NCBI GenBank assembly: GCA_964607915.1
Contig: CAZSMU010000003.1
Coordinates: forward strand, 1-60,928
DNA length: 60,928 nucleotides
Origin: JADJPL01 sp964607915
Lineage (GTDB): Bacteria; Bacteroidota; Bacteroidia; Chitinophagales; Saprospiraceae
Direction: 5' to 3'
A model generated the notes under the pieces. It was given only the letters and a program-made list of their open reading frames with translations. It made no database searches and was not told where the DNA came from. A program made the position numbers and the translations under genes. Below, one piece after another: positions 32,433 through 41,128 of this stretch; within the stretch, counting starts at the first letter, position 1, and each line of letters starts with the position of its first letter.

Positions 32433-33965
32433 ATGGAGCCATCTAAAAAAAAGCCAGAACCAGCCGACCCCGCCCAGCGCGGAGCGAAATCCCGTCGGGA
32501 AGACCTGTCGAACTTCGTGTTCGGCAAGGTGCCCCCACAGGCCATTCCATTGGAGGAGGCTGTGCTCGGCGCGGTCATGCTCGAAAAAGATGCGCTCTCG
32601 GTAGTCCTCGACATCCTGCAGCCCGAAAGTTTTTACCTCGACGCCCATCAGTTGATCTACCGGGCTATGCTGGAATTATTCGAGAAGTCCTACCCTATTG
32701 ACTTGCTCACCGTCACGGAAGCACTCAAAAAAGCCGGCAAACTCGACGCCATCGGCGGGCCATACTACCTCGTGGAACTGACCAATAAAGTTGCTTCCGC
32801 CGCCAACGTCGAGTACCATGCGCGAATCATTTCCCAAAAGTTCATTCAGCGAGAACTCATACGGGTCTCTACCAGTATCATCCGCAGTGCTTACGAGGAA
32901 ACCACCGACGTGTTTGACCTGCTCGACGAAGCAGAGCAGGGGCTTTTTGCCATCGCTGAAAAAAACATGAGCCGCGGATACCAGACCATGGGAGCCCTGG
33001 CCAGCAAGGCCCTCAAACAAATCGAAGAGCTCAAAGACAAGGAAGAGGGCCTGACCGGCGTGCCTACGGGCTTCACCGCGCTCGACCGCCTCACCTCGGG
33101 ATGGCAGCCTTCCGACCTCATCATTATCGCAGCCCGCCCGGGCATGGGAAAGACTTCTTTCGTGCTCTCCCTGGCCAAAAATGCCGCCATGGACTACAAC
33201 AAGGGCATTGCCTTGTTCTCTCTGGAAATGTCGGCATTGCAGCTCGCCCAACGCCTCATCTCCATGGAGTCGGAAATCACCCTCTCCAACCTGCGCACAG
33301 GCAAACTCCAGGAGTACGAACGCCAGCAACTGCGCAGCGCCATAGAACGCATCGGCAACGCCCCCATCTATTTAGATGATACCCCAGGCATCAATATCTT
33401 TGAACTGAGGGCCAAGTGCCGGCGCATGAAGCTGCAATACGATATCCAGCTCATCGTCATTGACTATCTGCAGCTCATGAGCGGTGGAGGCGAAAACCAG
33501 CGCGGCAACCGCGAACAGGAGGTCAGCGCCATCTCCCGGGCGTTGAAAAGCCTCGCCAAAGAGCTGCAGGTACCCGTCATTGCCCTCTCCCAGCTCAGCC
33601 GGGCAGTAGAAGTCCGGGGAGGGACCAAACGCCCCCAACTGTCCGACCTCCGGGAATCCGGCAGTATCGAGCAGGATGCCGATATCGTATCGTTCATCTT
33701 TCGCCCCGAGTACTATCAAATGCTGGAAGACGACAACGGCGCTTCCCTCAAAGGCATCGCCGAAATCATCGTCGCCAAACACCGAAACGGCGCTACCGAT
33801 ACCGTCAAACTGCGGTTCACAGATCAGTTTGCCCGCTTCTCCAACCTGGATGACCCCGATTTTGGGTCTTTCCCGGGCGATGTGTTCAATACAGCAGTCC
33901 CCGCCCCCACCGGTATCATCACCCGCTCCAGCAGAATGAACGACGATGAGGATATCCCGTTTTGA
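32433..33965 (+). CDS. dnaB: Replicative DNA helicase
   Basis: DnaB unwinds the replication fork as a hexamer. The 510-residue protein has the N-terminal primase-interacting domain (PPQAIPLEEAVLGAVMLEKD, then AHQLIYRAMLELF) and a RecA-type motor domain. Walker A is ARPGMGKTSF. Other motifs are GIALFSLEMSALQLAQRL, IDYLQLMSGGG and SQLSRAVEVRGGTKRPQLSD with DLRESGSIEQDAD. The acidic C-terminal tail (MNDDEDIPF) is typical. No intein interrupts it. It is the only gene here on its promoter, and a 369-base spacer follows. Confidence 0.96.
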   Translation: MEPSKKKPEPADPAQRGAKSRREDLSNFVFGKVPPQAIPLEEAVLGAVMLEKDALSVVLDILQPESFYLDAHQLIYRAMLELFEKSYPIDLLTVTEALKKAGKLDAIGGPYYLVELTNKVASAANVEYHARIISQKFIQRELIRVSTSIIRSAYEETTDVFDLLDEAEQGLFAIAEKNMSRGYQTMGALASKALKQIEELKDKEEGLTGVPTGFTALDRLTSGWQPSDLIIIAARPGMGKTSFVLSLAKNAAMDYNKGIALFSLEMSALQLAQRLISMESEITLSNLRTGKLQEYERQQLRSAIERIGNAPIYLDDTPGINIFELRAKCRRMKLQYDIQLIVIDYLQLMSGGGENQRGNREQEVSAISRALKSLAKELQVPVIALSQLSRAVEVRGGTKRPQLSDLRESGSIEQDADIVSFIFRPEYYQMLEDDNGASLKGIAEIIVAKHRNGATDTVKLRFTDQFARFSNLDDPDFGSFPGDVFNTAVPAPTGIITRSSRMNDDEDIPF

Positions 33966-34082
33966 GGACGCTCCCCTGCAAAATACGCCCGAAAAGCCCC
34001 CGAATAACCCCTTTTTTTCGGCACCGCCCACTTTTTCCTCAAACAGAAATGCATTTTTTTTGTAAAATCCATAAAGATGCCC

Positions 34083-34090
34083 TACTTTCG
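34083..34090 (+). promoter_or_regulatory. Candidate -7 box of the arginine operon
   Basis: TACTTTCG differs at one base from TAnnTTTG. It would place the transcript start a few bases before the leader peptide ATG at 34100. The match is weak. Confidence 0.3.
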
Positions 34091-34099
34091 CGAACAATT

Positions 34100-34165
34100 A
34101 TGCAAGAAGTAATCGTACATATCCAGCACTTGACGCCGTTCGTGCGCCGCCCCTCGCGGGCGTAA
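34100..34165 (+). CDS. Possible arginine leader peptide (21 residues)
   Basis: The small frame encodes a 21-residue peptide that ends TPFVRRPSRA, with three Arg in its last six residues. It lies 170 bases before the first gene of the arginine operon. A hairpin (GCCC and GGGC around CTCGC) covers its last codons, and a T-run follows at 34235. Transcription attenuation by ribosome stalling at Arg codons would explain this layout. The peptide is short, the promoter box is imperfect, and no pair of mutually exclusive hairpins was demonstrated. Confidence 0.35.
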   Translation: MQEVIVHIQHLTPFVRRPSRA

Positions 34166-34334
34166 TCTTCTCCTACCTGTCCATAGGCTGGGTCCTACCC
34201 CCGCCCAACCGTCGCCACGACCCATCGTTCCCCCTTTTTTACACGCTCTTTCAAAACTTACCCAGGGATATTCATGTATTGGCCCCTGCAGGGTCTATCG
34301 CCCACACATTTTTATCATCTCAATCTATTTCAAA

Positions 34335-34964
34335 ATGTCCGATAACCAGCAGCAGCATACACAAGATAACGAGACCACCGATATCACCATCGAGGTAGCT
34401 TCGGAAAAACACGGCAAATATGCCGCTGACATTTGCAAAATGATGGCCGAATCGGCCAGAGCCAGGGGAACGGGTATTGCCGAACGCAAACCGGAATACA
34501 TCCTGGAAAAGATGGCCAAAGGCAACGCCGTCATCGCCCTGCAGGGCGAGGTCCTCGCCGGCTTCTGCTATATCGAAACCTGGGATCACGGCAAATACGT
34601 GGCCAACTCGGGCCTCATCGTCAACCCCGACCTGCGCCGACATGGGCTAGCGCGCGCCATCAAGGGAAAAGTATTCAACCTGGCCCGCGACAAATATCCC
34701 GACGCCCGCGTATTTGGGATTACCACCAGCCTGGCCGTCATGAAAATCAACAGCGCACTGGGCTATCACCCGGTCACCTTCTCCGAACTGACACAGGATC
34801 CCACCTTCTGGGACGGTTGCCGCTCCTGCCCCAACTACGATATCCTCGAGCGGAACCAAAAGCGCATGTGCCTGTGTACCGCCATGCTGGCCCCCTCCAA
34901 AAACGAAGTACTGGCCATGAAACACGATTTATCAAACCTAATCATACAAGAAAATGAAAAATAA
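34335..34964 (+). CDS. GNAT family N-acyltransferase at the head of the arginine operon
   Basis: The 209-residue protein has a GNAT fold with the acyl-CoA-binding stretch VNPDLRRHGLARAIKGKVF. In Bacteroidota arginine clusters a gene like this lies first and is thought to make N-acylglutamate from glutamate, in place of classical ArgA or ArgJ. The C-terminal part contains CRSCPNYDILERNQKRMC, a Cys-rich segment whose role is unknown. It overlaps argG by 11 bases, so translation is probably coupled. Whether it uses acetyl-CoA or succinyl-CoA is not evident from the sequence. Confidence 0.83.
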   Translation: MSDNQQQHTQDNETTDITIEVASEKHGKYAADICKMMAESARARGTGIAERKPEYILEKMAKGNAVIALQGEVLAGFCYIETWDHGKYVANSGLIVNPDLRRHGLARAIKGKVFNLARDKYPDARVFGITTSLAVMKINSALGYHPVTFSELTQDPTFWDGCRSCPNYDILERNQKRMCLCTAMLAPSKNEVLAMKHDLSNLIIQENEK

Positions 34965-36162
34965 CAAGGTCGTCCTCGCTTTTAGCGGCGGGCTGGACAC
35001 TTCATTCTGCGTCAAGTACCTCAGTATCGAAAAAGGGATGGAAGTCCACGCCCTCACCGTAAACACCGGCGGGTTCACCCTGGAAGAAGGCGAAGGCCTA
35101 CACAACAAAGCCCTCGAATTGGGTGCCCAAAGCTTCCACATCGCCCAGATCGAGCAGGCCTACTACCAGGACTGCGTCCGCTACCTGATCTACGGCAACG
35201 TGCTGCGCAACAACACCTATCCGCTGTCTGTCAGCGCAGAGCGCATGTTCCAGGCCCTGGAGACGGTGAAATATGCCCGTCAAATCGGTGCTTCGGCCGT
35301 CGCGCACGGCTCCACCGGCGCCGGTAACGATCAAGTGCGCTTCGACCTCGTTTTCCAGATCCTGGCCCCCGAGCTCGACATCATCACCCCCATCCGCGAC
35401 CTGCGCCTAAGCCGACAGGAAGAAATAGACTACCTCCAGAAAAACGGTATCCAATGGAACTGGACCAAGGCCAAGTATTCGATCAACCAGGGTCTCTGGG
35501 GCACCAGCGTAGGGGGTGCCGAAACGCTCAGCTCCGACCGGCCTCTGCCCGAAGAGGCCTTCCCCTCTCCCTTGGCGGCCACTCAGCCAAAAGGAATCAA
35601 ACTCCATTTCGCCAAGGGCGAGCTCGTCGGCATAGATGACGAGACCTACGCCCATCCCGTGGACGCTATCCACGCCCTGCAAAGCATCGCAAAAGACTAC
35701 GCCATAGGCCGCGACACCCACGTGGGCGATACCATTATCGGCATCAAAGGGCGCGTGGGCTTCGAAGCAGCCGCCCCGCTTATCATCGTAAAAGCACACC
35801 ACCTGCTGGAGAAGCACACCTTGTCCAAATGGCAGCTCTTCTGGAAGGAACAACTGGGAAACTGGTATGGTATGCTGCTGCACGAAGGCCAATACCTCGA
35901 ACCGGTCATGCGCAACATAGAGGGCTTCCTCGAAAGCACCCAGGAGTACGTCAGCGGAGAGGTCTTCGTTGCTTTGCATCCCTACCGGTTTGAACTTCAG
36001 GGGATATCTTCCTCCTACGACCTGATGCAATCCTCCTTCGGCCAGTACGGCGAAATGAACAATGCCTGGTCCGGCGACGACGTAAAAGGGTTTACCAAAA
36101 TCCTCGCCAATGCAGGCAAAATCTACCAGGCCGTACACGAAGAAAAAAATAAGGACGCATGA
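34954..36162 (+). CDS. argG: Argininosuccinate synthase
   Basis: ArgG joins citrulline and aspartate with ATP to form argininosuccinate, the penultimate step of arginine synthesis. The 402-residue protein has the ATP-binding loop AFSGGLDTSFCVKYL, the substrate-binding segment AHGSTGAGNDQVRFD and the conserved NQGLWGTSVGGAETL. The length is normal. It overlaps the acyltransferase gene by 11 bases and argC by four (ATGA), so the three are translated as a unit. Confidence 0.95.
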   Translation: MKNNKVVLAFSGGLDTSFCVKYLSIEKGMEVHALTVNTGGFTLEEGEGLHNKALELGAQSFHIAQIEQAYYQDCVRYLIYGNVLRNNTYPLSVSAERMFQALETVKYARQIGASAVAHGSTGAGNDQVRFDLVFQILAPELDIITPIRDLRLSRQEEIDYLQKNGIQWNWTKAKYSINQGLWGTSVGGAETLSSDRPLPEEAFPSPLAATQPKGIKLHFAKGELVGIDDETYAHPVDAIHALQSIAKDYAIGRDTHVGDTIIGIKGRVGFEAAAPLIIVKAHHLLEKHTLSKWQLFWKEQLGNWYGMLLHEGQYLEPVMRNIEGFLESTQEYVSGEVFVALHPYRFELQGISSSYDLMQSSFGQYGEMNNAWSGDDVKGFTKILANAGKIYQAVHEEKNKDA

Positions 36163-37121
36163 ACATACGGGCCGGCATCATTGGTGCAGCAGGATATACC
36201 GGTGGGGAAATGCTGCGCATCCTGCTCCGCCATCCGAAAGTGGACCTCGCTTTCGCCCACAGCAACAGCCAGGGGGGGAAACCGGTCTGGCTCGTACACG
36301 AAGATCTCGAAGGCGAAACCGACCTGCATTTCAGCGAAACGTTCCACGCCCGGGACGCAGATGTCTTATTCCTCTGTGTAGGCCATGGGCAGGCTAAAAC
36401 CTTCCTTGAGGAAAACCCCATCCCCGAGGACGTAGTGGTCATTGACCTGAGCCAGGATTTCCGCCTCGACCCTTCTTTTGTCTATGGATTGCCCGAGCTC
36501 AACAAGGCTGCCATCCAAAAGAGCAAACGCATTGCCAACTGCGGCTGCTTTGCCACCGCCATCCAGTTGGCCCTACTCCCCCTGGCAAAAGAAGGCCTGC
36601 TCCGGAACGAAGTACACATACACGCTATTACCGGCTCGACCGGTGCAGGACAGGGCTTGTCCCAAACCAGCCACTTCAGTTGGCGAGCCAACAACCTGCA
36701 AGTGTATAAGGCATTTGAGCACCAGCACCTCAAAGAAATCCGCCGAAGCCTGGAGCAGCTCCAGCCCGGCATGGGCTCCCCCCTGCATTTTATCCCCGTC
36801 CGAGGCGACTTCACCCGTGGGATACTGGCCTCCGCTTACACCGACTGCCCGCTTTCAGAAACCGAGCTGCGCGAGGTATACCGGTCCTTTTACCACCATG
36901 CCCCTTTTACGGTCGTCAGCAGTAGAAACCCCAACCTCAAGCAGGTGGTAAACACGAACAAATGCCTGCTGTACGTCGAAAAACATGGCGACAAAGCCTT
37001 CATCGTCAGCGCTATAGACAACCTGACAAAAGGAGCTTCCGGGCAGGCGGTACAAAACATGAACCTGATTTTCGGCTTCGACGAAACCTGTGGGCTGCAA
37101 CTCAAACCTATTGGCTTTTAA
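36159..37121 (+). CDS. argC: N-acyl-gamma-glutamyl-phosphate reductase
   Basis: ArgC reduces N-acylglutamyl phosphate to the semialdehyde with NADPH. The 320-residue protein has the Rossmann motif GIIGAAGYTGGEMLRIL and the catalytic Cys in ANCGCFATAIQLALLPL. The active-site region HAITGSTGAGQGLSQTSHFS follows. It overlaps argG by four bases. Given the argF' specificity residue discussed below, the natural acyl group may be succinyl instead of acetyl. Confidence 0.94.
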   Translation: MNIRAGIIGAAGYTGGEMLRILLRHPKVDLAFAHSNSQGGKPVWLVHEDLEGETDLHFSETFHARDADVLFLCVGHGQAKTFLEENPIPEDVVVIDLSQDFRLDPSFVYGLPELNKAAIQKSKRIANCGCFATAIQLALLPLAKEGLLRNEVHIHAITGSTGAGQGLSQTSHFSWRANNLQVYKAFEHQHLKEIRRSLEQLQPGMGSPLHFIPVRGDFTRGILASAYTDCPLSETELREVYRSFYHHAPFTVVSSRNPNLKQVVNTNKCLLYVEKHGDKAFIVSAIDNLTKGASGQAVQNMNLIFGFDETCGLQLKPIGF

Positions 37122-37139
37122 CTCTAATCTCTTTGCATC

Positions 37140-38294
37140 GTGGAACTATTTGACGTTTATCCTCTATACGACCTGAAGCCCGTGCGCGGACAGGGAGCTT
37201 ATGTGTATGATGAAAACGGCCGTGCCTACCTCGATTTCTACGGGGGCCATGCCGTCATTTCTATCGGGCACTCCCACCCGCATTATGTGCAACGCATCGC
37301 AGAGCAACTCCAAAAACTGGCTTTTTATTCCAACTCCATCCACAACGACCTCCAGGCAGAACTCGCGCTGAAGTTGGGCGAGCTCTCGGACTGTGCCGAT
37401 TACCGCCTTTTTCTGTGCAACTCCGGAGCCGAAGCCAATGAAAACGCCCTGAAAATTGCATCTTTTGAAAACGGTCGCCAAAAAGTAATCGCCTTCAAAC
37501 GGGCCTTTCACGGGCGCACTTCAGCTTCTGTGCGCATCACGGAGAACCTGTCCATCCAGGCTCCTATCAACCAGGGTTTCCCCGTGGAGTTCCTGCCTCT
37601 GAACGACCTGGATGCCGTGGAAGCGCAGCTCAAACAGGGCGATGTGGCAGCGGTCATCGTAGAGGGCATTCAGGGCATTGGAGGCATATACCTGCCCGAG
37701 CCTGCCTTTTTACAGGGATTGCAACAGCTTTGCCGACAGTACGACGCGGTGTTCATCCTCGACGAAATCCAGTCGGGCTATGGCCGGAGCGGAAAGTTCT
37801 TCGCCTTCCAGCATGCGGCGGGGGTCGAACCCGACCTCATCACCGTAGCCAAAGGTATGGGCAACGGATTCCCGATCGCCGGCGTACTCATCCACCCCCG
37901 GTTTAAGGCGAAGCATGGGATGCTGGGCACCACTTTTGGAGGCAGCCATCTGGCCTGTGCCGCAGGACTCGCTGTTCTGGAAGTCATCCGGAAGGAAAAC
38001 CTGGTAGCCAACGCTGCCAAAATGGGTCAGCTCCTGCTCGAGGGGCTGCACCACCTGCCCGGCATTCAGGCCGTTCGCGGGGTCGGACTCATGATTGGCG
38101 TGGATTTTGAGAGCCCCACCGGCCCGCTGCGCAAAAAACTGCTCTTCGAACAGTATCTGTTTACGGGTTCGGCCTCTAACCCCAATACGATACGCTTGCT
38201 GCCGGCATTGAACATAAGCCCGGTCGAAACAGAACTCTTCCTGGAACGCTTCGCCAAAGCACTGGAAACACAAGCAACCTCTATACCGGCATAA
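37140..38294 (+). CDS. argD: N-acylornithine aminotransferase
   Basis: ArgD is a class III pyridoxal-phosphate aminotransferase that turns the N-acyl semialdehyde into N-acylornithine using glutamate. The 384-residue protein has FYGGHAVISIGHSHPHYV, the cofactor-binding LCNSGAEANENALKIA and the Schiff-base Lys in ITVAKGMGNGFPIAGV. It begins with GTG, 18 bases after argC. No better ATG exists in the N-terminal part, and the segment ELFDVYPLYDLKPVRGQGAY matches the expected N-terminus. Confidence 0.93.
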   Translation: MELFDVYPLYDLKPVRGQGAYVYDENGRAYLDFYGGHAVISIGHSHPHYVQRIAEQLQKLAFYSNSIHNDLQAELALKLGELSDCADYRLFLCNSGAEANENALKIASFENGRQKVIAFKRAFHGRTSASVRITENLSIQAPINQGFPVEFLPLNDLDAVEAQLKQGDVAAVIVEGIQGIGGIYLPEPAFLQGLQQLCRQYDAVFILDEIQSGYGRSGKFFAFQHAAGVEPDLITVAKGMGNGFPIAGVLIHPRFKAKHGMLGTTFGGSHLACAAGLAVLEVIRKENLVANAAKMGQLLLEGLHHLPGIQAVRGVGLMIGVDFESPTGPLRKKLLFEQYLFTGSASNPNTIRLLPALNISPVETELFLERFAKALETQATSIPA

Positions 38295-38307
38295 ATAGTA
38301 TATCCTC

Positions 38308-39252
38308 ATGAAGCAGTTTTTATCCACGATGGATGCGCCCGACCTGCAAGCACTGGTACAGGATGCCCTCGCTTGTAAAAAAGACCCCCACGGGTTCTCC
38401 CAGCTCGGGAAAAACAAGACCATGGTCATGCTGTTCTTCAACCCCAGCCTGCGTACCCGCCTCAGCACGGAAAAGGCCGCCCTCAACCTCGGCATGCAGG
38501 TCATCAGCATGAATGCCGACCAGGGCTGGAACCTCGAATTCGAAGAGGGCGCAATTATGAATGCCGGCAGCGCCGAACACGTCCGGGAAGCTGCCGCCGT
38601 CATCAGCCAGTACGCCGATATCATCGGCGTGCGCACCTTCCCGTCGCTAAAGGACAAGGAAAAAGACTACGCCGATCAGGTCATAAAGAGCTTTGGGCGC
38701 TATGCCCGCGTCCCTGTAGTAAGCCTGGAGTCGGCCATCCGCCACCCCCTGCAATCCCTCACCGACGTACTCACGGTGGAGCAGTTCAAAAAAACGGCGC
38801 GCCCCAAAGTTGTGCTGACCTGGGCTCCCCACCCCAGGGCTCTGCCACAGGCCGTTCCCAACTCCTTCGTCGAATGGATGCAGCGCGCCGAGGTGGACCT
38901 GGTCATCACCCACCCGAAGGGCTACGAACTGGCTCCTGAGTTCACAAAGGACACCCCCGTGCTGTACGACCAGAACAAAGCGCTCGAAGGAGCGGATTTT
39001 GTCTATGCCAAAAACTGGTCCTCGTATGTGCAGTACGGTCAGATCCTAAGCCAGGATCCCGACTGGCAGATTACCCCGGACAAAATGGCGCGCACCCACG
39101 AGGCCCGATTCATGCACTGCCTGCCCGTGCGCCGTAACGTCATTGTCTCGGATGCCGTACTCGACAGCCCACAATCCGTAGTAATTGAACAAGCCGGAAA
39201 CCGTACTTTTGCAGCTATGGCCGTCTTGAAAGCCATCCTGGCAACGCTTTAA
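38308..39252 (+). CDS. argF': N-succinylornithine/N-acetylornithine carbamoyltransferase
   Basis: This enzyme carbamoylates N-acylornithine and so replaces ornithine carbamoyltransferase, the hallmark of Bacteroidota arginine synthesis. The 314-residue protein has the carbamoyl-phosphate motif FFNPSLRTRLST, the HPLQSLTDVLT segment and HCLPVRRNVIVSD. In the loop that sets acyl specificity, NAGSAEHVREA, the key position (Ala89) is Ala. As I recall the published work, Glu here gives acetylornithine specificity, Pro gives succinylornithine specificity, and replacing Glu by small residues such as Ala switches the enzyme to succinylornithine. This favours a succinylated pathway. Confidence 0.92.
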   Translation: MKQFLSTMDAPDLQALVQDALACKKDPHGFSQLGKNKTMVMLFFNPSLRTRLSTEKAALNLGMQVISMNADQGWNLEFEEGAIMNAGSAEHVREAAAVISQYADIIGVRTFPSLKDKEKDYADQVIKSFGRYARVPVVSLESAIRHPLQSLTDVLTVEQFKKTARPKVVLTWAPHPRALPQAVPNSFVEWMQRAEVDLVITHPKGYELAPEFTKDTPVLYDQNKALEGADFVYAKNWSSYVQYGQILSQDPDWQITPDKMARTHEARFMHCLPVRRNVIVSDAVLDSPQSVVIEQAGNRTFAAMAVLKAILATL

Positions 39253-39262
39253 ACCATCGCAC

Positions 39263-40027
39263 ATGGAACTGCACATCATAAAAATCGGGGGAAAAGTAGT
39301 GGACAACGAAATTATGCTCCAGGAGATCCTCCGCGGCTTCATCGCCGACAACCGGCCGAAAATACTCGTACATGGAGGGGGAAAAGGCGCTACGGAACTC
39401 GCCGAAAAGCTCGGTATCCCGACGCAGATGGTCAACGGACGGCGCATTACTGACGACCCCACGCTGGAAATCGCCGTCATGGTCTATGCCGGCTGGTTCA
39501 ATAAAAAAGTGGTCGCAGCCCTGCAGGCAGGGGGCTGCAACGCCCTCGGCCTGAGTGGTGCCGACGGCAACCTCATCCTGGCCCACAAGCGACCCGTAGG
39601 CGAAATTGACTTCGGCTGGGTAGGCGATGTGGACACCGTAGATGCAGAAGGTATCCGCGAACTGCTCCTGGCGCGTTTCACCCCGGTGATGTGCGCCATC
39701 ACCCACGATGGACAGGGCCATTTGCTCAATACCAATGCCGATACCATCGCCTTCAAAGTCGCCCAGGCCATGTCGAAATACTACAACGTCACCTTGTCGT
39801 ATTGCTTCGAAAAAAGGGGGGTCCTCCTCGATTCAGAAGATAACGCCACCCTCATCCCCCGCCTGGACCGCGAGCGCTTTGAGGCTTTGAAAAAAGAAGG
39901 CGCTATCCATACCGGTATGTTGCCCAAACTCGAAAATGCATTCGCGGCCGTCGCTGCAGGGGTAGAAACCGTGCGCATTTGCGGCCCCGATACTTTTTCC
40001 GGAGACGGAGGAACCCTGATATCTTGA
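39263..40027 (+). CDS. argB: N-acylglutamate kinase
   Basis: ArgB phosphorylates N-acylglutamate with ATP, the second step of the pathway. The 254-residue amino-acid kinase begins LHIIKIGGKVVDNE and has the glycine-rich LVHGGGKGATELAEKLGIP. AALQAGGCNALGLSGADGN and the C-terminal VRICGPDTFSGDGGTLI follow. It lacks the N-terminal helix of arginine-inhibited hexameric kinases, so feedback inhibition may act elsewhere. It lies ten bases after argF'. Confidence 0.92.
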   Translation: MELHIIKIGGKVVDNEIMLQEILRGFIADNRPKILVHGGGKGATELAEKLGIPTQMVNGRRITDDPTLEIAVMVYAGWFNKKVVAALQAGGCNALGLSGADGNLILAHKRPVGEIDFGWVGDVDTVDAEGIRELLLARFTPVMCAITHDGQGHLLNTNADTIAFKVAQAMSKYYNVTLSYCFEKRGVLLDSEDNATLIPRLDRERFEALKKEGAIHTGMLPKLENAFAAVAAGVETVRICGPDTFSGDGGTLIS

Positions 40028-40030
40028 CCT

Positions 40031-41128
40031 ATGCACCCTATAGCGGATATACCCACGCGCACCGAGAAGGCCATTGACCTGTTGCGGACGCTCATCGCCA
40101 CGCCCTCCTTTTCCCGCGAAGAAGACCAAACCGCCGACATTCTTCAACACTTTTTGCAAGCAGAAGGGGTAGAGGTCTTTCGCCAAAAAAATAACGTATG
40201 GGCGCGAGCGGCCGTATGGCGGCCCGAGCGGCCTGTCCTGCTGCTCAACTCCCACCACGACACCGTGAAACCTGTCAAAGAGTGGACCCGCGACCCCTTC
40301 GACCCGGCGATTGAGCAAGGGCGCTTGTATGGGCTGGGCAGCAATGATGCGGGTGCTTCCCTGGTTAGCCTGATCGCTGCTTTTTTACACTTGCAAGGCG
40401 AGCGCGACCTTCCGGTAAACCTCGTTTTTGCAGCCAGCGCAGAGGAAGAAATCTCCGGCGCTGACGGCATTGCCGCTGCACTCCCCGTACTCGGACATAT
40501 TGACTTCGCTATCGTAGGAGAGCCCACTCGTATGCAAATGGCTATTGCAGAAAAAGGCCTCCTGATCATTGATGCAGAAGCCAAAGGGAAAGCGGGCCAC
40601 GCCGCACGCGAAGAAGGCGTCAACGCAATCTATAAAGCTATGGATGCCATTCAGGTCATCCGCGAGCTGAAACCGGAACGCATCTCGCCCATGTTGGGCA
40701 GCGTTAAGATTACCGTGACCCAAATAGAGGCCGGATACCAGCACAATGTAGTACCGGACTCCTGCCGCATGGTGATGGACGTGCGTACGAATGAACTCTA
40801 CCAAAACGAGGAGATGTTTCAGTGGCTGCAGGAACGCTTGAGTGGCCTCGAACTAAAAGCCCGCTCGTTCCGCCTCAACTCTTCCCGCATTCCGGTAGAA
40901 CATCCGCTCGTACAAAGTGGCCTGGCCTTGGGATTGAGCACCTACGGCTCCCCTACCCTGTCCGACCAGTCGCTCATGTCGTTTCCTTCTCTAAAAATCG
41001 GGTGTGGCGATTCCGCCCGTTCCCATACTGCCAACGAGTACATCGAGCTCTCTGAAATCAGGGAGGGCATCGCTACTTATATCCAGCTCATCTCCGGAAT
41101 TGCTCCGGCAAAATCTGCAACGCCATGA
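40031..41128 (+). CDS. argE: M20 family deacylase of the arginine pathway
   Basis: The enzyme should remove the acyl group from N-acylcitrulline (or N-acylornithine) to free citrulline for ArgG. The 365-residue M20 metallopeptidase has the first metal ligand in LLLNSHHDTVKPV, the bridging Asp in GLGSNDAGAS and the catalytic Glu pair in FAASAEEEISGADG. The dimerisation domain lies in the middle. It starts three bases after argB and overlaps argH by four. With argF' in the operon, the N-acylcitrulline reaction is the expected one; that is inference from the pathway. Confidence 0.9.
   Translation: MHPIADIPTRTEKAIDLLRTLIATPSFSREEDQTADILQHFLQAEGVEVFRQKNNVWARAAVWRPERPVLLLNSHHDTVKPVKEWTRDPFDPAIEQGRLYGLGSNDAGASLVSLIAAFLHLQGERDLPVNLVFAASAEEEISGADGIAAALPVLGHIDFAIVGEPTRMQMAIAEKGLLIIDAEAKGKAGHAAREEGVNAIYKAMDAIQVIRELKPERISPMLGSVKITVTQIEAGYQHNVVPDSCRMVMDVRTNELYQNEEMFQWLQERLSGLELKARSFRLNSSRIPVEHPLVQSGLALGLSTYGSPTLSDQSLMSFPSLKIGCGDSARSHTANEYIELSEIREGIATYIQLISGIAPAKSATP

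Larger units (their letters stand above)
33966..34334. other. Leader region of the arginine operon
   Basis: This spacer between dnaB and the arginine operon holds a possible leader peptide (34100-34165) behind a near-promoter box, a GCCC/GGGC hairpin at the end of that frame (about 34151-34162), and a C-rich tract ending in a run of six T at 34235-34240. It may be an attenuator. No other gene was recognised. Confidence 0.45.
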
